DNA from: Rhodamnia argentea
Lineage: Eukaryota > Streptophyta > Magnoliopsida > Myrtales > Myrtaceae
Assembly: GCF_020921035.1 (NCBI RefSeq)
Contig: NC_063158.1
Span: 1,966,001 to 2,030,000, forward strand
Direction of reading: 5' to 3'
DNA length: 64,000 bases
Shown: piece by piece, positions 33,606 through 44,445 of the stretch
Numbering within the stretch: position 1 is the first letter of the stretch
Layout: each line of letters begins with the position of its first letter
Notes under the pieces: model-generated
Database searches by the model: none
Told to the model about the DNA's origin: nothing
What the model saw: the letters and a program-made list of their open reading frames with translations, nothing else
Program-made: the position numbers and the translations under genes

Positions 33606-33942
33606 GGCACCTTGTGTAATGTACCTGGCAAACTAAGCTTTACCTTGAAATATCAGTGTGAAATTGTGATACCATGAGTTTCTAAACCTCTCTTCTCTTC
33701 TTCTCCGAGCAAGGTTCCTTAGCTTTAGAATCATTTTCTTAATCCGGTAGTACGATTTGGTTCAGTATGCTCTCCACTTGCCACTTAGTGAAATCTGTGG
33801 ATCAGAAATATCTAATGTCTTGAGGGTTGAGCTTCAAGAATGAATTTAGAAGCTAACAGGCGGACCCCTCGAAATCGCCAAGGGCTTGATATGGGGTTAG
33901 CATACCTGCTTCTTGATTGAGACTTGTCTCCGCTTCCTTCTT

Positions 33943-33957
33943 TGGTATTAGAGCCTA
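33943..33957 (+). promoter_or_regulatory. tRNA-Met primer-binding site of the viral relic
   Basis: TGGTATTAGAGCC differs by one base from the plant initiator tRNA-Met primer site TGGTATCAGAGCC. It is on the same strand as the RT and about 340 bp after the TATA box, where the minus-strand primer site of a caulimovirid belongs. Confidence 0.65.
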
Positions 33958-33959
33958 CT

Positions 33960-34570
33960 ATTGCAATTATCAACAAATTCCTAAACCTGTTACAATTTTT
34001 TCAATTTAGTCATAAACCATTTTTTTTTTTTTGCTAATTTAGTCATAAACATTTTGCATTTGTGCCAATTCAATACTTCCGATCAATTTTGGCCTAAAAT
34101 CACTAACGTGGCACGACCGACGTTGACATGGCGCAATTGGGGTCATGTGGCAAATTTTTAGTAATATTTAAATATTTTATTTATTTTTTATTTTCAAATT
34201 ATTTTTTAATTTTTTTTCATTTCGTTTTCTCTTTTTCTTCCTCCTCCGGCCGGGTGACACTCGCCCTGGCCGGTGGTTGGTAGGTGAAAGCTTCATCGGC
34301 CCTAAGCGACCAGCAAAAGGAGGAGGAAGAAGAAGAGAAAAACAAGAAATAAACAATTAAAAAAAGAAAATTTCAATATAAATAAAAATATTCAAAATAA
34401 AAAATATTAAAATATTATTGAAAATTGGTCGTGTTAATGCCGGCCACGCCACACTAGCAACTTTTAGCCAAAATAGGTCGGAAGGACAGAATTGGCACAA
34501 ATACAAAATGTTTAGGACTGAATTGACATAATTACAATATGTTCAGGAATTTTTTGGTAATATTTCCGAT
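33960..34570. repeat. Fold-back element with GC-rich 'cggccgg/ccggtgg' core
   Basis: The left arm (words 'aattcctaaacctgtta', 'aatttagtcataaac', 'tttgtgccaattcaata', 'ggcctaaaatcac') is answered in inverse by the right arm (words 'ttttagccaaaata', 'gaattggcacaaatac', 'aggactgaattgaca', 'caggaatttttt'). The core at 34,245-34,320 is GC-rich. It starts within a few bases of the viral primer site. Confidence 0.7.
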
Positions 34571-35843
34571 GATTGTCTATTTTGGATAAAATACTTCACA
34601 ATCTGATAACATGTAAGTTAGCTTTACCTAGAAAAGTTATTAGTCTATTTATCTAGTTGAAAAGTTTGGGGGCCAAAAGAACATCGATGAAAATTCAAGG
34701 TATTCATTTTTTGCATGGGGAGGACCCCCAAGGGTCTGCACCTTAGCCCTTGAATACGTCATTTGATTATTTTTATCAAGGCAGAAAATATGGAGAGACT
34801 ATAAATCCTCAAAATTAAAAGCCGAATGGCTAATTGTGCTACGTGTCGTGCCATGTGGCAATCACATAGGCAAAGCTGGAGTGACTAAGCTATAACTTTA
34901 ACTATGTATTAGTTGCACTTCTAATATGCACATGTTTGAAAACATATCTTATTGGGGTTATTCTACATTGGTCATGAAAGGGGTTGGTGGTTAGTTTATA
35001 AGTGTGAGGACAATTCTCATCCTTTAAGCTAGCTTTTGGGATGAGAGAGATCCAAAATCACCCAACATTGAAATCAGAACCAGACGTGTGAAGATATATA
35101 TATATATATATCTCCCATTTATCAAGGGTGTCAATACATAACTTAGGACCTTGTACTTGAACCTAATTCTTGATTCAAGAATTTTCATCCATGATATTTT
35201 GGGTTAAAAGAATTATCCACTTTACTTTAAAAAAAAAATTGACTTAGCTAGATGTTAATTCTGTTCTATTCCAACATATATAGTTATAAACAGAATTGAG
35301 GGAATGTTAGCTCTAGTGCTTTATGCAAAGCACTTCACTTTGCCTTTGTGTGTGCCACATGACACGTGGCATAGTTTTGCCACATGGCGCTCATTCAACC
35401 AATAAGTTTTTAGCGTGATGATGTGTGATCTGTCAGTTTCTATTTCTTTTTCAATATAAATTTCAGAAATAAACAACGAGATACAATATGAAGAATTTAT
35501 CTCTTATTGAGCTTAAAAGAAAAAAGGATAAATTAGAGAAATTAATTTCTACATGAGGAAAAAATTACAAGTAGATTCTGTCATGTCTTGATTATTATAC
35601 TTCATTTATATTGAGTTGAACGTTAAAAAAATCGATAAGAGCAACTATGTCAAATCTGAAAATAGAAAAGGATAAAAGGGAGAAAATATTCGAACTTATA
35701 TTCTTCGCTAATATTGCTTACTTGCAATGTATTTTCCTTAATATTTTCATAAACAACAGAATTTTCGAGTCAAATACAAGATTTTGCATAAATTCTTTAG
35801 TGCCCAGTAATTTTTTTGAGCGAACGGAAATTAAAGTAGGATA
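34571..35843. other. AT-rich intergenic DNA
   Basis: No gene recognised. An (AT)n run lies at about 35,094-35,112. The open frame beginning at 35,647 (Ile/Phe/Asn-rich) runs up to the MITE at 35,854 and resembles no family I know. 'gccacatgacacgtggca' at about 35,356-35,373 is a near palindrome. Confidence 0.4.
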
Positions 35844-35853
35844 CTTATTCGAC

Positions 35854-36406
35854 GGCAAAAGTACACTTTTAGTGCCAAAAGTTGTGTACGGATATCACTT
35901 TAGTGCCAAAAGTTTCAATCGGATCACTTTAGTGCCAAGTTGGAGAAAAAAGGATCACTTTGGTGCCTCCGGCCAAAATTGTCATGTGGCATTTTTAATT
36001 AATTTTTGAATTTTAATTGGCATTTAAAAAAAAAGAATTCCACGTTGGTTTCACATGGACTTCAAAATTTAGAAAAATAAAATAAAATAAAAATTTTAAA
36101 AATGAAAAACTAACAGAATTTTCTTTTGAATTTCTATTTTTTTTAAAAAAAATTTGGCTTATTTCTCAAATTATGTTAAATAAAAATTCAATTTTTTAAA
36201 AAAATTCTACTGTGGACCGCGGGTGAGCCACGTCACCGTAAATATTATTAAAAAAGTGTCACATCAAAATTCCGACGGAGCAAATCCGACTTGGCATCAA
36301 AGTGATCGTTTTTCAAAAAACTTGGCACTAAAGTAATCCAATTGACACTTTTGACATCAAAGTTATCTCTATACACAATGTTTGGCACTAAAAGCATACT
36401 TTTCCC
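35854..36406. mobile_element. Mutator-like MITE with target duplication
   Basis: A 553-bp fold-back element. The left end GGCAAAAGTACACTTTTAGTG faces the complement of the right end (GGGAAAAGTATGCTTTTAGTG). The word 'cactttagtgcc' recurs on the left arm and 'ggcactaaagtaat' on the right. It is flanked by the direct repeat CTTATTCGAC at 35844-35853 and 36407-36416 (9-10 bp depending on where the TIR is cut). No coding capacity. Confidence 0.85.
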
Positions 36407-36416
36407 CTTATTCGAC

Positions 36417-38820
36417 TATTCGTGGTGAACAATTAACGTCGAACGAAAATATTGATCCATTAGATGAATTAAATCAAGTTAGCATTTGTCCATACCAAAT
36501 ACAAATTGACTCGACATCTGTTAGAATTAAAGTAAATATTGATCAAAATGCAAGTTGTGGATACATTCTCCGAGGTTGCCACTAAGAAGTAGTATGAAAC
36601 TCAGTTAGATTTAAGTCACGGGGAAAAGTTCGGAGACAACTAAAAATATCAATTCCTTGACCATCAGCATTTTTCATGCATCTTCCCCTATGTATATGAC
36701 GAAAAGATCTCCCAATCACATACATGCTGGCTTAAGCGTTGAAATACCTGATGAAATATGCCCTTCTCTATTCTTTTTATCCTAATTTCTAAGTCTTATT
36801 ACGAATAAGCTTTGGATATTCTCCCCCTTCTCTCCTTCTTGTTCTTTGTTTCCCCGAAGGAAAGTTAAATGGCATGTATTGCAAACTGGGCGGGCATGAC
36901 AACACTTCTACGAGTAGAATTTATGCTCCAAAAATGCTTCTAGAGTAGAAATCCATTTGATTACACGACTTCATTTTTGCACTTCCGGAGCATTTTTTTT
37001 TTTTTTTGGCTGCAGAAGTAGTTTTGGAGCTATTGAAAAAGTTATAAAAAAAAAAGAAATTACTTCTCTTCAGAAGTAGAAAAATCATATACATATATCT
37101 ATGCCCAACAGACTATTGAAATTCGAATTTGGATGCTGACGATCCTAACTATTCTGTTCTCACCAAAAAACAAAACAAAATTTTGCAAGTGCCAATGTTC
37201 GTAAATTGGACCACCACCCCACTCTTCGGTCCACAATTTTTCTCTGTTAGCTTTCAATTTTTTTTGTCATTTCTGTAAAAATATAAAGTCTAAATATAGT
37301 TGGAAATTGAGATCAGCGGCTCGAATAATTAGTTTGGCAATGTGGGGTGGCCCTTCCTCAAGCTGTCCGTTTAACCTCGCTGGCTAGAAGACAAATTTGA
37401 CATGTTAGGCAGTCGTTACCGTGTCGCTTTGACGTGTCTCCTCCTCGGCCACTTGTGGAGAGGTTCAATTAAAGAACGGTTCGTGCACGTTTGCCAGCCA
37501 GCGGTCCGATGCACCCGATAATGACTTGCAAGTTACTCATGATAGCACGTTCGAATGTGTGAATTAGATGCGGTGAAAAGTTCAATTTGCAATTTAGGTA
37601 CCCACCTAGGTTCCGCTCGAGTCTTGATTACCTGATCTAGAGATTACGAGAGTGTTTTGCGAATCCAAAAGATAATCCTTATGCATTGGAGTTTCGCGTA
37701 AATGGGAAGAAACGGAAAAAAATATATATATAGTGATCACGAGAAATGGATATTGATTAGAATATGCTTGAATCCACTGACGGGTCCTTTCGGGATATGC
37801 GGGATACTAAATGATTATTTCAATGGTTGAATCATCTTCTTAGTAGGGATGATCGACAAATTATCAACTCGATTATATAAAGTAGCAAAGTAGAGCGGAT
37901 ATGAAACCCGATTATCACTACTTACTTAGACATCCGAATTACCTCGATTTGTATCATTGCTATAACTAAAAGTTGTTGTAATAATGGGTTAATGGCTCAA
38001 CAAAAGTGAGTCAAGGAGACACCACAAATATAAACATAAGGAACTTTAGCAATCTATGTAAGTAGCAGTGAAATGGAACTTATGTGAATTTCCTTATTGA
38101 GAGCATGCAAATGGATGTTATGGACTCTTTTCCGACGGATTAGTCAGTATAAGTAGCAATGAAATGGAGGAGCTTATGTGATTTTGGGATATTCGAACCA
38201 AACTCAAAATCGTAAAATTTTAATCCGTCCAATTCTAAGTACTGATGTCGAATCCACAATTAAATACCGATGTCGAGTCCCTCATATTAAATTATACATA
38301 ACGTAAGACTGTGTACCCTCGTTTTTTTATGACATTGTAGGTTATACTAAATAAAGTTTATGAAATTTCATTGCGGGAGGCCGTAATATTAAAACGGTTT
38401 TGACAACTACTTTGTTGAATACTTAACAAAACACACATTATAGATATTATAATTTTCGGAATACTAATTACATGTAAGAAAGGAAAGCTTCATTTAAAAC
38501 AACAAGCTTGTTCTTTTCAAACTTGAAAAAGTAAACGAATTAGAAAACGCTTGTTAATAATTTTTTTTTATTACATAAAACAGCGAAGAATAACCAGAAA
38601 GCACAAAAGAAAAGTGGAAAACAGGTGGCAAATGCAACGCGTCGGTCATCACATGATTCATGATCCATTTTCTGGGCCCGCTCCAAGCAAAAAGCGCCGA
38701 TCTTCGCCAGAAATTTTTGGGGGAGATCTGAAATTCTCAGTCCGTTACGAACAAGAACAAACGTTGGACGGATTCAGAGCTGCCCCTTTTCGGAGCATCG
38801 CATGTCCGCCTTCACCCCCA
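36417..38820. other. Intergenic DNA upstream of the potassium transporter
   Basis: AT-rich with poly-T and poly-A runs and no gene recognised. The last few hundred bases (38,630-38,820) become GC-richer and presumably hold the promoter of the potassium transporter. Confidence 0.5.
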
Positions 38821-38821
38821 T

Positions 38822-38828
38822 GCATATA
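38822..38828 (+). promoter_or_regulatory. Likely TATA box of the HAK/KUP gene
   Basis: CATATAA lies 58-64 bases before the proposed start codon at 38886, in a GC-rich stretch. A start of transcription near 38,855 would leave a leader of about 30 nt. Inferred from position and sequence only. Confidence 0.45.
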
Positions 38829-38885
38829 ACCCCGCCTGTGTGCAGATCTCTTCGCTTGTCGCCTCCCCGCGCAGAGACATAAGCC

Positions 38886-41800
38886 ATGGTATGTATGTCG
38901 TCCGTTTTTTCCGGAGTTCTTGCACGACATTGATCGATAAACGAACAAGGCCCGTTCAAAGCAATCGACGCCTCCCGGGTCTCAGTCTTGTTTGCGTATG
39001 CATTCGCGTTTCTCATTGAGATGGGTCATCGTTTATGGGATCTTAATTTGAGTTGGGTTTGAGTTGATTCGGAAGAAATGAATTCGTGGGCTAGTATTAT
39101 ATGCATTGCCCAATGCGACATTGTTTTGTTGCATCTGGTTCAGACTGCAGGAGAGAGAGTTTTTGGTGACAGATCGTGTACCTTAATTTGATTAGATATC
39201 TGCTTCGAAAGGTTCAGGTTCGAGGCGCTGTTGATGCTTTGCTCCCGCTTGCGCTTCGGAGTACTTGTGTAGGAGGCTTATTGCCCGGATTCGTCGATTA
39301 AGCAGAAATTAGTAATGATACCACTTTATATTTAGGCAAATTGGTCTTAACTAAAAGGATTGGAAGCCCATTGCCTGTGCAGCGAAAGTTGGTCCTTTGA
39401 AAGTGTTAGTACTCAACATTGCTCAACTGACTCTTGTCTCTGTTTCGACAGGTTGGGAGTAAACTTCAAGGCAAAGAGGTTATCTTTCTAGCATATCAGA
39501 GTCTTGGCACAGCCTTTGCTGACTTAAGCATCTCACCCATTTACGTTTATAAAGTTACATTTTCGGGCAAATTAAGGGACTATCAAACTGAAGATGTGGT
39601 GTTTGGCGCGTGTTCGTTGGTTTTTTGGACGCTGACCGTAGTTTCATTGTTCAAGTATGTGATCATCACATTGACTGCAGATGATAATGGCGAAGGTATG
39701 AATGTTAAAAGCTTTTGAAAGATACTCATGAGCCTAGGCTTTGTGCTTATACTTTGTGATCGTGTGTCACATGCAGGAGGAACTTTTGCTTTATATTCTC
39801 TTCTATGCAGACATGCGAAATTCGGTTTGCTTCCTAATTATCAAACAGCGGATGAGGAGATTTCGACATACCATAGTCCGAACTACTCACTCAGGGGGAC
39901 AACTTCTTCTAGGTTCAGAAGATCTATCGAGAGGCTTAAAAGAAGAAAGACTCTTTTACTTCTCTTGATTTTATTTGGTGCTTCCCTTGGGGTGACTCTT
40001 GGTGCTCTTACACCTGCAATTTCAGGTATTATAGTATGCATGATCCATGTTGTGAAAAATAGGATTGGAACTTGTAATGGATGAGAAGGATGCAGTTTTA
40101 TCAGGTTACTTCTGCCCATGATCTCTTCAGGAACTCATTCTTTGATTTGATTTGCTTTTTTTGTCCAGTGTTATCGTCAATTGAAGGTGCACAAACGCGA
40201 GTAACATCCTTGCATGAAAGTAAGTATACTTTTAGTCGCATCATCAATACATGGAGCTTAGCTCTTATGTAGATTGAAGATATAAAAGTTCTACGATCTT
40301 GTGAGATAAGATGAACCGAACTTTAATGCTGACTGTTTCTTACTGCTTCGGGACGTTGAGTTCGCATATGACATATCCCATGAAGGCTGGCTTTTCTATG
40401 GGTGTTTAAGTTCAAAAGGGGTTCTAATGTTGTTTCATTCAATATGAACATGAATGCATCTTGCAGGAAAGATATAAGTTCGATTTGTGAGCTTTGGGCA
40501 TTGCCAGGATCATTTGATTGTCCTTTTAAACCAAATACTTGCTTATTCAAATGTCTTCCCTCAATCTTTGACTCTTTAAAATTCACAGGGTCTGTGATTG
40601 CTATTGCTAGTGTTGTATTAATTGGCCTCTTCGTTTTGCAACACCGTGGAACATACAGGGCGGCCTTCCTATTTGCTCCAATAATGATTCTCTGGTCACT
40701 ATCAATTGCTGCCGTTGGCATCTACAACATCATAGTTTGGAATCCTAATGTTTATAAGGCTCTTTGCCCTTACTATATCGTTGAGTTCTTCAGGCACACA
40801 GGAATAGATGGTTGGATATCTCTAGGAGGAGTACTTCTATGTATCACAGGCAAGTATTTTGTGTGAGATAGTGCAAGTCCTAATCAACGAGCTTTTTCTG
40901 ATCATCAATTTATGGAAGTAATTCCTGTCGAATACAGGAACAGAAGTCATGTTTGCAGAACTTGGTTCCTTCTCAGCTTCATCATTACGGGTATGTACTG
41001 CTGTTAGGGCCTAAAGATATTAAAGACAACTTTGGTTTGGTTTATGGCATTGTAGTTGTGACTCGAAGTGATTGACCAGGGGCTACTTAGGTTTTGTTAT
41101 TTCACCTTTAAGGCTTATTGTAGAAACACGTTTATCAAACTCATGTTGAACTTTGAATAATTCCCTTTGAAGAATGATGATATCCGATGCTGACACCTTA
41201 GGCACAATATCTGTTGCACAACATCAACTTACCTTGAATTGCTATCATGATACAATCTTTCAGCTTAATCATATTCTTGCTATTCAGTCAATTTTATTGG
41301 GGACATTTTGCGCCTCACAAGTCCATTGCACTTTTTGGATGGAAATTCTCATGAAGTTTCTCTATGCAGATTGCTTTCTTATGTGTCACTTACCCTTGCC
41401 TGGTGCTTCAGTACTTGGGTCAGGCTGCATTTCTGTCGAAGAACTTCACAGCATTTCCTAGGAGCTTTTATGCATCTATTCCAGGTAGATTATCTGTTCC
41501 AACACGGACGTTAATATCTGGCCCTTCGCCATCCTTCCCCCACCTCTCCCCCCGAAAAAAAAATATATATACTTAAAAAAAACCAAAAGAAAAGAAAGAA
41601 GCACAGATGTTGACATGGATTACTGTTAGAGTAAAAGTAGTTAGATGTGTTAATAATTCCAGTCCGTTCAGCACTAGTCTATGTGCTTTTCTAACTTTGC
41701 AAGACCGATCTTATGACTGGATAGCGGTCCTTTAGTCTTAACTGAAATAGTCATCTGATTGCATAAGTTTAGGGCATTTCCATGCATGAGATTATGATAA

Positions 41801-44445
41801 AGTGCTCACTTAAAGAAGCTGATATTATTTAGATAATTATGGGAATGCTCGAAATTAAGCTGACAATATGGATTCTACTTTCTTTGTTAAGAATATGGGT
41901 TGTTTAGTGGAAACTACTGATTCATCAGTGATCACTATATCTTTTGCTGCTGGAGGATTCTCATTTCAGGATAAATAAAACTGTAGGATCTACGAAGTTT
42001 TCTGATGTCTTTCTCTCAGTTAAATGGATTAGGTGAAAATAAGATGCAAGTAATGTTCAGCAGTGGCATGTGTCTACTTTGCTAAAAGTAGAGCTAGAGA
42101 TCATGTAGTGAACTGGTGCTCCTCCTCTATTTACTTATATTATATGGAAAAATTTAACATTTAGACTATTAGTTGCTTTCCCCAATGGACAAGATGAAGC
42201 GATACACTTTCAAGAAGTGTAATGTGTCCGATTATATTATCATGAATCAAACTTAAATGATGAGCTCGCTAAATTTTCCCTTGGTTATTATTTGAGTGGT
42301 GTGAGCAAGTTGCCATTGGAGCTCTCTTCTTCAAGCTATATCTCTGTGAAATTTGATGGGAAGTTCCTAGAATCAATAAATTAACCTTATCACGACACCT
42401 TGTAGGAGTTCCAGAACCATTGTCCTAATACTAGAGCATAATTTTGCGTTTGTGTTCTCTAATGAATGCTTTTTCAAAATTTTGTTAGATCCCTTATTCT
42501 GGCCATTTTTTGCCATGGCTGTTTTGGCTGCAATTATTGCCAGTGAGACTGTAATATCTGCCGCATGCTCATTGGTTAAACAAAGCCAAGCATTGGGTTG
42601 TTTCCCTCGAGTCAAGATCCTGCACACATCAAGGTGGATCAAAGGACGGATATATGTACCGGAGTTGAACTGGGTTCTAATGATACTTTGTTTGGCTGTG
42701 GCAGTTGGTTTCAGAGACACTAACCGCATGGCATATGCTTTCGGTACGTCAACCAGAAATCTAGAGCATGCCGTCTTTTTGGAAGTATTTTTTTCTGTTT
42801 AACATTATTCTGGTCGGTTTCATCTAGTTGTAGGGTATCTAGTAGGCATTCTACACACTAAACCATTTGAGATGTTCCATAATTAAGTCGATTTCCTCTA
42901 GATATGGTCGTTAGAGAGGTTGAATCGTGGATATAAAAATTCATTTTACTCATCTCAAGCAACATAGTGACCTCACACAGTTTGCAGTTAATCACTGTCC
43001 TCTTGAGCATGAAATGGTTACTTATTCATGAACCAAGACAGGTGAACTTGGCTGGCCATGGTAATGTTGTCTGCCTAGTGTGCTGACATTCAACACAGGA
43101 TCCTGAACCCTGAGTCTCCATCAGTAAACTGGTTTATTAGCTATTCACAGTGGTATTATATATCGTAGAGCCTACTTTTGCATTGTCTTGGTGAAGAATT
43201 AGGGTGGGCTTCATTTTTGTGAGTTAATAATTAGTTTCCTATCGGTTACTATCTTGATTGGAATGAGAACAGAAATTGGCATGATTCTAGGTTTTTCACA
43301 ATTGGAAGGTTTATGTTTTTGTCTTGATTTCAGCATTTGCATGGATTCTGAAGGCGTTTGTGACCACTTGGCTCATGTCCCTTGTAATTCACCTCGTGTG
43401 GCATAAAAATCCTGCGGTCACCATCTCTTTCTGCTTGTTATTCGGATCGATTGAGACCATTTACTTCTCGTCTGCCTGTCTGAAAATTCCAAAAGGGGCA
43501 TGGGTTCCTCTTTTTCTCTCTGTGCTGTTCACGTTCGTGATGTATATATGGCATTACGCAACGAGGAAGAAGTATAAGATCGACCTGAATAACAAAGTAC
43601 CCATGAAGTGGATTCTCAATTTGGGCCCCACTCTTGGTGTTCTCAGGGTCCCTGGGATCGGTCTCTTCTACACTGATCTGGCTACTGGGATCCCAGCAAC
43701 TTTTGCACATTTCCTATCCAACTTGCCTGCATTTTACCAGGTGGCTGTGTTCGTCTGTGTCAAAACCGTTCCCATCCCACATGTTCCCCATAAAGAGCGC
43801 TATCTGATTGGCCGGATTGGCCCCAAGTCGTACGGATTATACCGCTGCATTGTTCGGAACGGCTACAAGGATGTTCACAGGAAGGACGACGACCTGGAAA
43901 ACGACCTCATCATGAGCATAGCGGAGTTCATTCAGCTCGAATCGGAAGGTTCCGGGACCGTCGATGGCTCTATGGACGGCCGGATGGCCGTTGTGCGAAC
44001 ATCGGATAAATTTGGGACGAGATTGGCGGTCTTGGAATCAGACAACCCCACCATAAGCTACAGCCCAAGCTTTTCAGATTCGATGGGCAGCAGCTGCAGC
44101 AAGTCTGCCGCCTTGAAGAAGCTGCATTCCATTTATGTCAAGGAATCTTCCCACCTCACCCGTCGTCGGGGCCGCATATACCATTTCGAGCTGCTCGAGA
44201 CGAAGTTCAAGAACCCGCAGGTCAAGGAAGAACTCTTGCTTCTCGTGGAAGCTCAGCACGCTGGGGTGACTTACGTGATGGGTCACTCCCACGTGAAAGC
44301 TAGGTCGCACTCGTCGTTCTTGAAGAAGTTTGCGATCAATGCAGTGTACTCTTTCTTGAGCGAGAACTGTCGAAGCCCAGCGGTGGCTTTGAACATACCT
44401 CAAGTGTGCTTGATTGAGGTGGGCATGAAGTACCATGTTCTCTAG
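38886..44445 (+). CDS. HAK/KUP/KT potassium transporter, 780 aa
   Basis: Nine coding exons: 38886-38888, 39452-39695, 39777-40025, 40169-40219, 40589-40849, 40938-40990, 41370-41484, 42489-42743 and 43334-44445. Phases close to 781 codons. Family landmarks: [13 protein letters not shown] in helix 1 (D25 and Y32 keep the usual spacing), [63 protein letters not shown] and a C-terminal cytosolic domain ending [10 protein letters not shown]. The family moves K+ into cells or across the tonoplast, usually with H+. The highly conserved GDGxLTPAIS signature reads LGALTPAIS (residues 157-165), so the Asp is Leu157. The first coding exon is the ATG alone (ATG|GTATGT); this start is inferred because the exon at 39452 opens in frame, without its own ATG, at the expected N terminus. 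The intron at 40850-40937 starts with GC. Either a divergent paralogue or one with altered transport. Confidence 0.88.

Larger units (their letters stand above)
29960..33957 (+). mobile_element. Endogenous caulimovirid (plant pararetrovirus) relic
   Basis: Domains occur in caulimovirid order on the plus strand: basic coat-protein C terminus with a CCHC zinc knuckle (about 30,090-30,310), aspartic protease remnant (about 30,620-30,660), reverse transcriptase (31,260-31,720), RNase H (about 31,960-32,370), a further downstream ORF (about 32,530-33,437), then a promoter-like region and a primer site for initiator tRNA-Met (33,943-33,957). No integrase and no LTRs are present, which separates it from Metaviridae/Gypsy. 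Layout and RT style fit the Florendovirus/Petuvirus side of the family, but the genus is inference. The frame is broken by many stops and shifts, including a stop inside the zinc knuckle and loss of the protease DTG glycine, so the copy is defective. Confidence 0.87.

Noticed and set aside
39434..39451. Start of the K+ transporter at 39434
   Set aside because: The codon there is TTG and lies in the intron before the acceptor at 39451.
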